The notes below the pieces were generated by a model. It was not told where the DNA came from. It worked only from the letters and a program-made list of their open reading frames with translations, and did no database searches. The position numbers and the translations under genes were made by a program. A stretch of DNA of 64,000 nucleotides from Mycobacterium hubeiense. GTDB taxonomy: Bacteria; Actinomycetota; Actinomycetes; Mycobacteriales; Mycobacteriaceae. The stretch is from positions 20,918 through 84,917 of the forward strand of contig NZ_PIZU01000009.1 of NCBI RefSeq assembly GCF_002838065.1. The letters run 5' to 3'. Shown here piece after piece: positions 31,067-41,841 of this stretch; within the stretch, counting starts at the first letter, position 1; the number at the start of each line of letters is the position of its first letter.

Positions 31067-31980
31067 GCTCGTGCTCCGATCCACAGCGCCGCCCCGATGA
31101 CGGCAACCATGCCGATAATCCACATCGCCATGCCCTCGGGCGCGGGGCCGAAGCCGCCGAGGCCATACCCGCCGGGACTGGGCGTCTCAGCGGATTCGCG
31201 CACGTAGGCAATGATGTCGCGCTTCTCTTCCGGTGAGAGCTGGCGGTCGGAGAACTTGGGCATGTTCTGCGGACCCGTCAGCATCGCGGTGTAGATCTGC
31301 GCCGGCGTGGCGTCGCCGAGGTCTGGGGCGTACTTGCCCGACGACAGGGCGCCGCCCTTGCCGGTGAAGTTGTGGCACGACGCGCAGTTGAGCCGGAACA
31401 GGTCACCGCCGCGGGCGACATCGTCGCCGAGAAGCGACTCTTCGGCGATGTGACCGTTCTCGTCGCGCGGCACGACCGGTCCGCCGCCGTTGGCCTGCAC
31501 ATAGGCGCCGAGCGCGTCGATCTGCGCCTCGTCGAAGATCGGTTCCTTCTCGGGCGCCTGCGCCTCGCCGCGCATCGCCGGCATGCGCCCGGTGGACACC
31601 TGGAAGTACACGGCCGCCTCGCCGACGCCGATCAGGCTCGGCCCGCGATCGGGCACACCCTGCAAGTTCGCGCCGTGGCAGGTCACACACGAGGTGTCGA
31701 ACAGCTGCTTGCCGGTGCGCAGCAGTGCCGACTGCGATTCATCGGCAACCGCCACTTGGGGTGTCGGCGTCAAGGTGGCCGCAAGACCACCGGCCACGGC
31801 CAGTCCGACCAGCAGCAGCAGTGCTGCTGAGAAGCGTCGGCGCAGCCGACGGCGCTTCACTGTCGCCGGCCTTCCGGCTCGGTCCAATGTCGCCGGCGTT
31901 CCGGCTCGGTCCAATGTCGCCGGCGTTCCGGCTCGGTCCAATGTCGCCGGCGTTCCGGCTCCGCGGTCCTTGTCGGTCAT
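31063..31980 (-). CDS. qcrC: Di-heme cytochrome c subunit of the bcc complex, with N-terminal repeat
   Basis: A 305-residue cytochrome cc. One membrane anchor lies at ~50-70, two extracytoplasmic c-type heme motifs at C98-V-T-C-H102 and C199-A-S-C-H203, and a C-terminal anchor ([19 protein letters not shown]). It passes electrons from the Rieske centre to CuA of the oxidase without soluble cytochrome c. The cytoplasmic tail before the first helix contains three perfect nine-residue repeats AGTPATLDR (8-34) plus a degenerate fourth, encoded by a 27-bp tandem repeat. That segment is absent from the M. smegmatis protein as I recall it. ATG at 31980 has AGAAGGGG upstream. Confidence 0.95.
   Translation of the reverse strand: MTDKDRGAGTPATLDRAGTPATLDRAGTPATLDRAGRPATVKRRRLRRRFSAALLLLVGLAVAGGLAATLTPTPQVAVADESQSALLRTGKQLFDTSCVTCHGANLQGVPDRGPSLIGVGEAAVYFQVSTGRMPAMRGEAQAPEKEPIFDEAQIDALGAYVQANGGGPVVPRDENGHIAEESLLGDDVARGGDLFRLNCASCHNFTGKGGALSSGKYAPDLGDATPAQIYTAMLTGPQNMPKFSDRQLSPEEKRDIIAYVRESAETPSPGGYGLGGFGPAPEGMAMWIIGMVAVIGAALWIGARA
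31861..31961. repeat. 27-bp tandem repeat, 3.7 copies, inside qcrC
   Basis: Units at 31861-31887, 31888-31914 and 31915-31941 plus a partial copy at 31942-31961. Copies two and three are identical; copy one differs at a single base. Unit length is a multiple of three, so copy-number change adds or removes nine residues without shifting the frame. Confidence 0.95.
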
Positions 31981-32006
31981 CGAACCCCTTCTCATCGGTG
32001 AGCCGG

Positions 32007-33769
<1,763 letters not shown>

Positions 33770-35585
33770 GCCTTCGATCGCTTGCTCGGCGGCCAGCCGT
33801 GCCGAGCGGGCGGAGGCGGCCCATGCCGTCCACCGACCCGCAGATCCGACGGGCGACGCATACCCGGGTTCGGAGCGCACGATGCGCACCCCCGGCTCGG
33901 CCAGCCACCGCGCGATCAGCGCCGTCTCCTCCACCAGCGCCCCGCCCAACGGCGCCGACGCCGGCAGGATCACTTGCGCCCCAGCGCAAATCGCGTCGAC
34001 GACGGGCATCGGCGGCACTCCCCGTGGCGCCGTCCCCGCGGCCGCCAACTGGCCGTGTCGGACCACCGCTAGGTGCCACCCGCCGCTGCCGTCCGGCCGT
34101 GCCGCCACCAGCTCGGTGACGGCTGCCAGCGCGCGCAGACGCTGACCGCGCCACAGCACGTCGATCGCTGCGGCCGCGTGGTCGCGCAGCCGCGCCGCGG
34201 TCTCGTAGCGGTTGGCCGCCGCGAGGTCGGTGATTCTCGCCAACGCCGCCGCCAGCACGTTGCTGTCGTGGCCGTCGATCAGCACCCTGGCCCGTTGCGG
34301 GCCGCACGCGTAGCCGGCCGCGTCGACGTCCTGCGGCGCCGGACACGGCGACAGTTCGCGTTCCGGGCATGCGTGCAGCGCTTTTCGATTCAGCCGCTTG
34401 GTGCAGGTGCGTACGCCGGTAAATCGGGCCAGCAACTCCGCCGTCTCGACCGCTTCGGCGCGAGAGCGAAACGGACCGACGGCATGATCGTGCTTCGGGC
34501 CGCGAACTACCGAGAAGCGGGGGAACGGTTCGTCGGTCAGCACCAGCCACCACCAGCGGTGCGGAAACTTCGAGCGGCGGTTGTAGGGCGGCGCGTGCGC
34601 GGCCAGAAGTCGCAGCTCGCGCACCCCGGCCTCGAGAGCGTGCGCACATTCGACGTGGTCGACGGCGGTGGCCAGCGTGGCCATCTCCTTGATGCGGGTG
34701 CGCGGGTCGGCGCCCGTGAAGTACTGACCGACGCGGCGGCGCAGATCCACGGCGGTGCCGACGTAGAGCACCTCGTTCGACGGCCCGCGGAACAGGTAGA
34801 CGCCCGGGCGGTGCGGGAGCGCGTCGGCCAGAAACCGCTTGCGCCGCTGGGCCGGTGTCACGTCGGGCAGGTAGGCGCGAAGGTCGGCGTAGGTGTGCAC
34901 ACCCTGGTTGCCGACCCGCTCGATCAGGCCGTGCAGCACGTCGACGGTCGCCCGCGCATCGTCGAGCGCGCGGTGGGTGGGTGTGGTGGTGGCGTGGAAC
35001 AGCCGGGCCAGCGCCGACAATCGCACGCTGGGCGCTTCGTCACGGGTGAGGACGCGGCGCGCCAGTTTGACCGTGCACAGCACCGGTGGGCGCGGCCAGA
35101 CGATCTGAGCGCGTTGCGCGGCGGCCCGCAGGAAGCCGATGTCGAAGCCGGCGTTGTGCGCGACCAGGACCGCACCCCGGGCGAATTCCAGAAACGTCGG
35201 AAGAACGCTGTCGATCTTGGGGGCATCGCAGACCATCGCCGTCGTGATCCCGGTGAGCGCGACGATCTGCGGGGGAATGCTTCGGCCAGGGTCCACCAGT
35301 GTGGCCAGCTCGCCGAGAACCTCACCGCCGCGCACCTTGACCGCGCCGATCTCGGTGATCGCGTCGGGATCGTCGCCGTTGGCCCGTCCGCCGGTGGTCT
35401 CGAGGTCGACGACGACGAACGTCGTCTCGCGTAGCGACAGCTCGGCCAGCGGTTCGACATCCGCGAAGCTCAGCTGACCCATGGTCGTGACGGTAAGCAG
35501 TCGGACCGACAGGCAGCGGTTGCCGCGCGGGGGATGTCGGTGGGTGCCGATACCGTGCGCACAACACCGAAAGAGAGGACGGCCG

Positions 35586-35819
35586 ATGGCACACACAAGT
35601 GACACGGGCGGCGACACGGGCACGGTGACCATCGACTGCGACGACTGTGCGGTGCGCGGTCCAGGCTGCAAGGACTGTGTGGTCAGTGTCCTGCTCGGAG
35701 TGCCCGAAACGTTGCTGGATGACGAGCGCCGGGCCCTAGAAGTGCTCGCCGACGTGGGATTGGCGCCGCGGCTGCGGCTGGTGCCGATTCACCGGAGCGG
35801 CAATTCCGGCGTCGCCTGA
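35586..35819 (+). CDS. Small four-cysteine protein, possible zinc-binding
   Basis: A 77-residue protein with ATG at 35586 and an SD-like GAGAGGA upstream. Cys18, Cys21, Cys28 and Cys31 form a CxxC-x6-CxxC arrangement ([14 protein letters not shown]), as in small zinc ribbons, followed by a helix-like [20 protein letters not shown]. The middle looks conserved-type, but I do not recognise a named family. It lies between the divergent nuclease gene and the ripC-type gene; no motif ties it to either. Confidence 0.7.
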   Translation: MAHTSDTGGDTGTVTIDCDDCAVRGPGCKDCVVSVLLGVPETLLDDERRALEVLADVGLAPRLRLVPIHRSGNSGVA

Positions 35820-35907
35820 CGACACGCGCTGGGTGCGGGCGTAGAAAAATCTGCCCTGACGGCTGTTAAATTTGCGTCTCCTGTTGGACAAGCCCGATGC
35901 CGTTTCG

Positions 35908-35913
35908 TAACCT
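35908..35913 (+). promoter_or_regulatory. Candidate promoter for ripC (TTGGAC / TAACCT)
   Basis: TTGGAC at 35884-35889 and TAACCT at 35908-35913 are separated by 18 bases, about 60 bases before the ripC start. The 35820-35971 gap holds no gene. Confidence 0.35.
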
Positions 35914-35971
35914 ATCTGAGACCTAAGAGCAGTTCGAGGCGGCTCATCACGCCAGTTGAAGGACGCAAATC

Positions 35972-37120
35972 TTGAGGCTCGACCGCACGCACTGGGGCAT
36001 CCGTGTTCTGAAGCGACCCGTTATCGGTGTGCTGGCGGCTTTGACTTTATTCACCGGCGTTCTCGCCGCGAATGTGCAGGCGGACCCGGCCGATGATGCG
36101 CTGGCAAAGCTTCAAGAACTTTCCCGCCAGGCCGAGCAGACCACCGAGGCGATGCATTCGGCCCAGCTGGATTTGAACAACAAGCTGGCCGCGCAGCAGG
36201 CCGCCGAAGCCAAGCACGCTGCGGATGCTTTGGCCGCAGAGCAAGCCAAGGCGCAACTAGCAACGTTCCAGGCGTCGGTGAACAGAGTTGCTGCCGCGCA
36301 ATATATGGGTGGTCGCACCGACGGCTTGAGCGCCATCCTCACCTCCGATTCGCCGCAGCAATTCATCGACCGGCTGTCGGTACAGCGGGTGATGGCCACC
36401 GAGATGTCGGCACAGATGGCTAGCTTCCGCAGCACCAGCGAACAGGCCGCACGCGCCGAGGAGGCCTCCGCCAAGTCGGCCGCCGAGGCGAAGACCGCCG
36501 CGGAGCAGGCCGCTGCAGTGCGCGCCGACCTGCAATCCAAGCAAAGTCGGCTGCAGTTGCAGATTGCCGTGGTGAAGTCGCAATTCGAAGCGCTGAACCC
36601 GGCCCAGCGTGAGGCCCTGGCAGCGTTGCCGCCGGTTCCGCCCACGGTGGCGGCCGCCGCGCCCGGGGCGTTGCCACCAGCGAACGATCCCTCCGTTTTG
36701 GCCGCCGCCCCCGGCGGTATCCCGCCCGGCGACATGGCCCCGGAAGCAGCCATCGGCGCGCCGGCCCCCGGTAGTGGGCATTCCTCCACCGTCATCCAGG
36801 CGGCACTGAGCCGCATCGGCTCGCCGTATTCGTGGGGTGGGTCCGGTCCGAACGCCTTCGACTGCTCGGGACTGGTGATGTGGGCCTTCCAGCAGGCGGG
36901 TATCTCGCTGCCACACTCCAGCCAGGCATTGGCGCGCGGCGGGCAGCCGGTGTCACAGGATCAGATGCAGCCAGGCGACGTCGTCACCTACTACTCCGAT
37001 GCCTCGCACGCCGCGATCTACATCGGTGACGGGATGATGGTGCACGCCTCGACCTACGGGACGCCCGTGCGGGTTGCCCCGGTGAACAATGCGCCCATCT
37101 ACAACGTCCGTCGCTACTAA
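35972..37120 (+). CDS. ripC: RipC-type NlpC/P60 peptidoglycan endopeptidase
   Basis: A 382-residue exported cell-wall hydrolase. Signal peptide (~1-37, LAALTLFTGVLAANVQA), a long Ala/Gln/Glu coiled coil (~40-215), a Pro/Ala hinge (~220-270) and a C-terminal NlpC/P60 domain with Cys298 (FDCSGLVMW), His346 (SDASHAAIY) and His358 as the catalytic set. M. tuberculosis RipC (Rv2190c) has the same build, and its coiled coil is activated by the FtsEX divisome complex. Translation probably starts at TTG 35972, preceded by GAAGGA; no later start keeps the signal peptide. Confidence 0.93.
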   Translation: MRLDRTHWGIRVLKRPVIGVLAALTLFTGVLAANVQADPADDALAKLQELSRQAEQTTEAMHSAQLDLNNKLAAQQAAEAKHAADALAAEQAKAQLATFQASVNRVAAAQYMGGRTDGLSAILTSDSPQQFIDRLSVQRVMATEMSAQMASFRSTSEQAARAEEASAKSAAEAKTAAEQAAAVRADLQSKQSRLQLQIAVVKSQFEALNPAQREALAALPPVPPTVAAAAPGALPPANDPSVLAAAPGGIPPGDMAPEAAIGAPAPGSGHSSTVIQAALSRIGSPYSWGGSGPNAFDCSGLVMWAFQQAGISLPHSSQALARGGQPVSQDQMQPGDVVTYYSDASHAAIYIGDGMMVHASTYGTPVRVAPVNNAPIYNVRRY

Positions 37121-37907
37121 GCGGCTGCTGCTCGGGATCTTGCTGACCGAGCTGATTTTCGGGGTACTGCTCCTCGGTCAGCCCGCCGCGCCGCAGATCC
37201 CCCGCCTCGCGGCACCCGCTGCGCACACCACCTTCACCGGCGGCTCCACCACGCTGATGCTGCCCGATGGCCGCCGGGTGGCGCTGGTCGATCTGGGCGG
37301 ACCGGACGCCGCGTCGCTACTGACCCGAGTCACCGCTGAAATCGCCGATGCGGCGAACGCGGTGACGGCGTTCTGGGGTCCTGATTGGCCGCGTGAGGTG
37401 ACCATCGCGGCCACCGCTACCGACGAGCAGTTCACCGCGTTGGCCGGCGGCGGGGCCGACATCGCCGCGGCCACCACCAAAGAACGGATCGTCTTCGCAC
37501 CGGGCGCTGCCGCGATGAGCAACACCGCGCTGCGAATCGTCTTGCGCCATGAGCTTTTCCACTACGCCACCCGCACCGTCACCGCATCAGACGCTCCCCG
37601 CTGGCTGACCGAAGGCGTCGCAGACTTCGTCGGCCGACCGCCCGTCGCAGCGCCGCGCGACGCGCAGGCGGTGTTGCCCACCGATACCGAGCTGGACACC
37701 GCCGGACCCCTCCGCTCGCTGGCCTACGACCGGGCGTGGTGGTTCAGCAGCTTTGTCGCCGAGGTGTACGGCACTCCAGCGCTGCGGGCGCTGTATCTGC
37801 GGGCCTGCGGCATCGGACACACCGATGTAGGCACCGCCGTGCGCGACACGCTGGGCGCCGACCTCGACGAGGTGCTGAATCGGTGGCGCGCCTGGCTCAC
37901 CCGCTAA
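37089..37907 (+). CDS. Peptidase-MA-like zinc metalloprotein, secreted or anchored
   Basis: A 272-residue protein with an N-terminal hydrophobic anchor or signal (~11-31) and a gluzincin active site: H154-E-L-F-H158 followed by Glu175 in WLTEGVADF. This is the peptidase_MA-like arrangement (Rv2189c-like), pointing to an extracytoplasmic zinc protease of unknown substrate. The ATG at 37089 overlaps the ripC 3' end by 32 bases, so it may be coupled to ripC; a wall-protein processing role is therefore a reasonable guess. No alternative start exists before the anchor. Confidence 0.8.
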   Translation: MRPSTTSVATKRLLLGILLTELIFGVLLLGQPAAPQIPRLAAPAAHTTFTGGSTTLMLPDGRRVALVDLGGPDAASLLTRVTAEIADAANAVTAFWGPDWPREVTIAATATDEQFTALAGGGADIAAATTKERIVFAPGAAAMSNTALRIVLRHELFHYATRTVTASDAPRWLTEGVADFVGRPPVAAPRDAQAVLPTDTELDTAGPLRSLAYDRAWWFSSFVAEVYGTPALRALYLRACGIGHTDVGTAVRDTLGADLDEVLNRWRAWLTR

Positions 37908-37910
37908 TCT
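37905..37910 (+). promoter_or_regulatory. -10 element TAATCT for leaderless pimB
   Basis: TAATCT overlaps the stop codon of the preceding gene and ends six bases before the pimB GTG at 37917. No ribosome-binding sequence is present. Confidence 0.45.
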
Positions 37911-37916
37911 GACCGG

Positions 37917-39044
37917 GTGCCCCGGCTCCTGCTGGTTACCAACGACTTTCCGCCGCGACGTGGCGGGATCCAGTCGTACCTTTCCGAACTGGTGGACCAG
38001 CTGGAGTCATCCGGGTCGCACACGCTCACGGTGTACGCACCGAAGTGGAAGGGATCCAACGACTTCGATCGGGCGGCGCCCTATGAAGTGGTCCGGCACC
38101 CCACCACGCTGATGCTGCCCGAGCCGAGGGTGGCCCGCCGGATGTGCGAACTCATCAAATCCCGTGACATCGACACGGTGTGGTTCGGGGCGGCCGCGCC
38201 GCTGGCGCTGATGTCGAGCCTCGCGCGTCAGGCCGGGGCAGGCCGGGTCATTGCCAGCACACACGGCCACGAGGTCGGCTGGTCGATGCTGCCGGTTGCA
38301 CGAACAGCGTTGCGCCGCATCGGAAACGACACCGATGTGGTGACGTTCGTGAGTCGGTACACCCGAAGCCGGTTCGCCTCGGCGTTCGGGCCGCAGGCCG
38401 CGCTGGAGCATGTGCCGCCGGGAGTGGACGTCCAACGGTTCGCACCAGACCCGAATGCCCGCGCTGAATTGCGGTCGCGGTACCGGCTGGGGGAGCGGCC
38501 AGTAGTGGTGTGCCTGTCGCGGCTGGTGCCTCGCAAGGGTCAGGACATGATGATCCGCGCGCTGCCGGTGATCCGGCAGCGCATTCACGGCGCCGCGTTG
38601 GTGATCGTCGGCGGCGGGCCATACCGAACGACGTTGGGCCGGTTGGCACATCGCTACGGCGTGGCCGACCATGTGGTGTTCACCGGCGGCGTGCCCGACG
38701 CCGAACTCCCGGCACACCACGCGCTGGCCGACGTGTTCGCGATGCCGTGCCGCACCCGCGGTGCCGGGCTGGACGTGGAGGGGCTGGGCATCGTCTATCT
38801 GGAAGCGTCGGCGACGGGTGTGCCGGTGGTGGCCGGACGCTCGGGCGGCGCGCCGGAGACCGTGATCGACGGCAAAACCGGTGTGGTGGTCGACGGTTGG
38901 AACGTCGGCGCAATCTCCGCCGCGGTCAGCGACATCCTCGCCGACCCCGACCGGGCATCGCGCATGGGTGCCGCGGGACGCCAGTGGGTGGTCGACAACT
39001 GGCAGTGGCCGCGTCAGGCCGCGCGACTGGCCGCGCTGCTGTAG
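37917..39044 (+). CDS. pimB: Phosphatidylinositol monomannoside mannosyltransferase PimB
   Basis: A 375-residue GT-B (GT4) glycosyltransferase that adds the second mannose from GDP-mannose to phosphatidylinositol monomannoside on the cytoplasmic face. N-terminal LLVTNDFPPRRGGIQSYL, SRLVPRKGQDMMIRALP and the donor-site block EGLGIVYLEASATGVPVV with the conserved Glu pair are clear. This corresponds to Rv2188c (PimB'). It supplies precursors for lipomannan and lipoarabinomannan, for which mptA and the GT87 gene in this window act later. Confidence 0.93.
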   Translation: MPRLLLVTNDFPPRRGGIQSYLSELVDQLESSGSHTLTVYAPKWKGSNDFDRAAPYEVVRHPTTLMLPEPRVARRMCELIKSRDIDTVWFGAAAPLALMSSLARQAGAGRVIASTHGHEVGWSMLPVARTALRRIGNDTDVVTFVSRYTRSRFASAFGPQAALEHVPPGVDVQRFAPDPNARAELRSRYRLGERPVVVCLSRLVPRKGQDMMIRALPVIRQRIHGAALVIVGGGPYRTTLGRLAHRYGVADHVVFTGGVPDAELPAHHALADVFAMPCRTRGAGLDVEGLGIVYLEASATGVPVVAGRSGGAPETVIDGKTGVVVDGWNVGAISAAVSDILADPDRASRMGAAGRQWVVDNWQWPRQAARLAALL

Positions 39045-39047
39045 CCG

Positions 39048-40844
39048 TTAGCCGTACAGCGCCTCGATGTCGTCGGCGAACTTCTCGGCCACGACCTTGC
39101 GCTTGACCTTCATCGTCGGTGTCAACTCGCCGGTGTCCTCGGTGAAATCGACTGGCAGAATGCGGAATTTGCGGATCTGCTCGGCCTTGGACACCGCCTG
39201 ATTGGCCTCCTTGACCGCGAGGTCGATCTCGGCGATCAGATCGGGGTCGTTCGCCAGATCGGCCACCGACGCGCCGGCGTCCTTGCCGTTGCGCTCTTTC
39301 CAGCCTGGAAACGCCTCGGGGTCAATGGTGATCAGCGCGCCGATGAACGGTTTGGCGTCCCCGACGGCCATCGCTTGGCTGATCAACGGGTGGGCGCGCA
39401 GCTGATCCTCCAGGATCGCCGGTGCGACGTTCTTGCCGCCCGCCGTGACGATGATTTCCTTCTTGCGTCCGATGATGGTCAAAAAGCCGTCGTCGTCGAA
39501 CGCGCCGAGGTCGCCGGTGTGGAACCAGCCGTCGGAGAACACCTTGGCGGTCTCCTCCTCGTTGCGCCAGTAGCCGCCGAACACCACGCCGCCCTTCACC
39601 AGCAGCTCGTCGTCGTCACCCAACCGCATGCTGTTGCCGGGCAACAACTTTCCGACGGTGCCGATCTTGAGGTCGTCGACGCGGTTCACCGTGATCGCGG
39701 CACTGGTCTCGGTCAGGCCGTAGCCCTCGTAGATGGTGAGCCCGACGCCGCGGTAGAAGTGGCCCAGCCGAGCGCCCAGCGGTGCGCCGCCGGAAATCGC
39801 CGCGTGGCAGTCGCCGCCAAGCGCCGCGCGGAGCTTGCCGTAAACCAACCGGTCGAACAGCGCGTGCTTGGCCCGCAGTACCAAACCCGCACCGCCGGTG
39901 TCCTGCGCCTTGCTCCACTCGATGGCGGTGTCGGCGGCGATCTCGAAAATCCGCCCCTTGCCGTCGTTTCGGGCATTCTGCTCGGCGGTGTTGTACACCT
40001 TCTCGAAGACCCGGGGCACCGACACCACCAGGGTCGGTTTGAACACCCCGAACATAGGCACCAGATTCTTGATGTCACTGGTGAATCCGAGCGTCACCTT
40101 GTTGGCGAACGCGGCAATCGTGATCGCCCGCGCCAGCACGTGGGCCAGGGGGAGGAACACCAACATCCGCTCGCCCTTGGCCAGCTGGTCGGGGAAGCAC
40201 TCTTTGGCGCCGCGGATCTCGTACACCAGGTTGGAGTGGGTCAGCTGGCATCCCTTCGGGCGGCCGGTGGTGCCCGACGTGTAGATCAGCGTGGCGGGTT
40301 CGCCGGACTTGATGCCGGCCAGCCGGGTGTCGAGGTCTTTGGCGTCGACCGACTTGCCCGTCTCGGCCAGCACATCGAGTGCTTGGGATTCGGCGCCGTC
40401 GATGCGCAGCACCTTGCGCAGCTGGGGCAGTTCGCTCTTGAGCTGCTCGATGGTCTCGGCATGCGCATCGGTCTCGGCGAACGCCAGCACCGCGCCCGAA
40501 TTCTCCAGCACGAACCGCACCTGTTCGGCCGACGACGTCTCGTAGATGGGAACCGTCACCGCGCCGGCCGCCAGGATCGCGAAATCGATGATCGGCCATT
40601 CGTATCGGGTCGCCGACAACACCGCCACCCGGTCGCCGGGCGCCACCCCTTCGGCGATCAAACCCAATGCCGTCGAGCGGATTTGCTGTGCCGCCTGGGC
40701 ACAGGTCACATCCGTCCAGGCGCCCTCGACCAGGCGCCGGAAGATCACGTGGTCGGGATCCTCGCGTTCGTGGTCGAACACGGTGCTGACGATGTTGTCG
40801 TGCTCGCCGACGGTGAACGATGCGGGAACACTGAACTCACGCAC
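39048..40844 (-). CDS. fadD15: Long-chain fatty-acyl-CoA ligase (FadD15-like)
   Basis: A 598-residue AMP-forming acyl-CoA synthetase. The P-loop-like [16 protein letters not shown] (~185), [12 protein letters not shown], and [33 protein letters not shown] (quoted in part: [16 protein letters not shown]) are diagnostic. Length and the C-terminal [18 protein letters not shown] resemble bacterial long-chain ligases (FAA1-like). GTG start with GAGAGG upstream. It converges on pimB with three bases between stops. Likely supplies acyl-CoA for membrane lipids. Confidence 0.92.
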   Translation of the reverse strand: MREFSVPASFTVGEHDNIVSTVFDHEREDPDHVIFRRLVEGAWTDVTCAQAAQQIRSTALGLIAEGVAPGDRVAVLSATRYEWPIIDFAILAAGAVTVPIYETSSAEQVRFVLENSGAVLAFAETDAHAETIEQLKSELPQLRKVLRIDGAESQALDVLAETGKSVDAKDLDTRLAGIKSGEPATLIYTSGTTGRPKGCQLTHSNLVYEIRGAKECFPDQLAKGERMLVFLPLAHVLARAITIAAFANKVTLGFTSDIKNLVPMFGVFKPTLVVSVPRVFEKVYNTAEQNARNDGKGRIFEIAADTAIEWSKAQDTGGAGLVLRAKHALFDRLVYGKLRAALGGDCHAAISGGAPLGARLGHFYRGVGLTIYEGYGLTETSAAITVNRVDDLKIGTVGKLLPGNSMRLGDDDELLVKGGVVFGGYWRNEEETAKVFSDGWFHTGDLGAFDDDGFLTIIGRKKEIIVTAGGKNVAPAILEDQLRAHPLISQAMAVGDAKPFIGALITIDPEAFPGWKERNGKDAGASVADLANDPDLIAEIDLAVKEANQAVSKAEQIRKFRILPVDFTEDTGELTPTMKVKRKVVAEKFADDIEALYG

Positions 40845-40938
40845 GATCTTGGCCTCTCGTGGTTGTTTCGCCGTTGCCGACTTCAGCCTAGTCGGCCGCC
40901 GACGACCAGGTCAGGCGCATGTGTGAAGCTTGTGGGCG

Positions 40939-41331
40939 ATGAACAGCATCCAGATCGCCGACCAGACGTTCGTCGCCGCCGATCCGGCCGACGTCGGCCG
41001 GGCCGTCGCGGATGCCGCCAGCTGGCGGCGGTGGTGGCCGGACCTGCGGCTGACGGTGGTGGAAGACCGCGGTGAGGCGGGGCACCGGTGGACCGTGACC
41101 GGTGCTCTTACCGGCACGATGGAGGTCTGGCTGGAGCCGATGCTCGACGGGGTGATCCTGCACTATTTCCTGCACGCCGAGCCGGCGGGCGTCGCGGCGT
41201 GGCAGTTGGCGAAGATGAACCTGGCCACGCTCAACCATCGGCGCAGGGTGGCCGGCAAGAACATGGCCTTCGAGATCAAGCGCACACTGGAGGCGTCGCG
41301 CCCGGTCGGGGTCTCGCGCCTGGCCCGATAA
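40939..41331 (+). CDS. SRPBCC-fold protein (Rv2186c-like)
   Basis: A 130-residue helix-grip (START/SRPBCC) protein: MNSIQIADQTFVAADPADV, DAASWRRWWPDLRL and a C-terminal helix NMAFEIKRTLEA. The fold makes a hydrophobic cavity for lipids or polyketides; no catalytic role is evident. The ATG at 40939 is preferred, with a GTG nine bases upstream as alternative; neither has a good SD. First of a conserved group running through 44302. Confidence 0.75.
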   Translation: MNSIQIADQTFVAADPADVGRAVADAASWRRWWPDLRLTVVEDRGEAGHRWTVTGALTGTMEVWLEPMLDGVILHYFLHAEPAGVAAWQLAKMNLATLNHRRRVAGKNMAFEIKRTLEASRPVGVSRLAR

Positions 41332-41399
41332 TGGGTCACAGCCATCGGGTGCCGGTAGATTTTCACACCTGAGGCTGCCTGCGGGCGGGAGGGAACTAC

Positions 41400-41840
41400 G
41401 TGGCGGACAAGACTGCGCAGACCATTTACATCAACGCCGATCCGTCGACGGTGATGGACGTGATCGCCGACATCGAGTCGTACCCGGAATGGGTGAACGA
41501 GTACAAGCACACCGAGGTGCTCGAGGCCGATGAGAAGGGCTACCCCAAGACCGCCCGCCTGGAGCTGGACGCCGCGGTGCTCAAAGACACCATGGTGCTG
41601 ACCTATGACTGGGGCAACGTCGACCGCGGCTCGGTGCGATGGAGCTTGGTGTCCAGTTCACTGCTCAAATCGCTCGAGGGGGAATATCGGCTGTCTCCCA
41701 AGGGATCTGGCACAGATGTCACCTACGAGTTGTCTGTCGATCTGATCATTCCGATGATCGGGTTGCTCAAACGCAAGGCTGAGCGCAGATTGACCGACAC
41801 CGCACTGAAGGATCTCAAGAAACGAGTAGAGGCTGAGTGA
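41400..41840 (+). CDS. SRPBCC/polyketide-cyclase-like protein (TB16.3-like)
   Basis: A 146-residue SRPBCC protein starting at GTG 41400 (VADKTAQTIYINADPSTVMDV), with a GGGAGGGA ribosome site. Helix-grip features: VIADIESYPEWVNEYKHTEV and the C-terminal amphipathic helix RRLTDTALKDLKKRVEAE. M. tuberculosis Rv2185c (TB16.3) is the counterpart; its ligand is unknown. The stop is almost contiguous with the ArsA-like gene. Confidence 0.85.
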   Translation: MADKTAQTIYINADPSTVMDVIADIESYPEWVNEYKHTEVLEADEKGYPKTARLELDAAVLKDTMVLTYDWGNVDRGSVRWSLVSSSLLKSLEGEYRLSPKGSGTDVTYELSVDLIIPMIGLLKRKAERRLTDTALKDLKKRVEAE

Positions 41841-41841
41841 G

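Noticed and set aside
35820..35971. Possible c-di-AMP (ydaO-type) riboswitch before the NlpC/P60 gene
   Set aside because: The leader is short and I cannot find the conserved paired elements; only a promoter candidate is supported.
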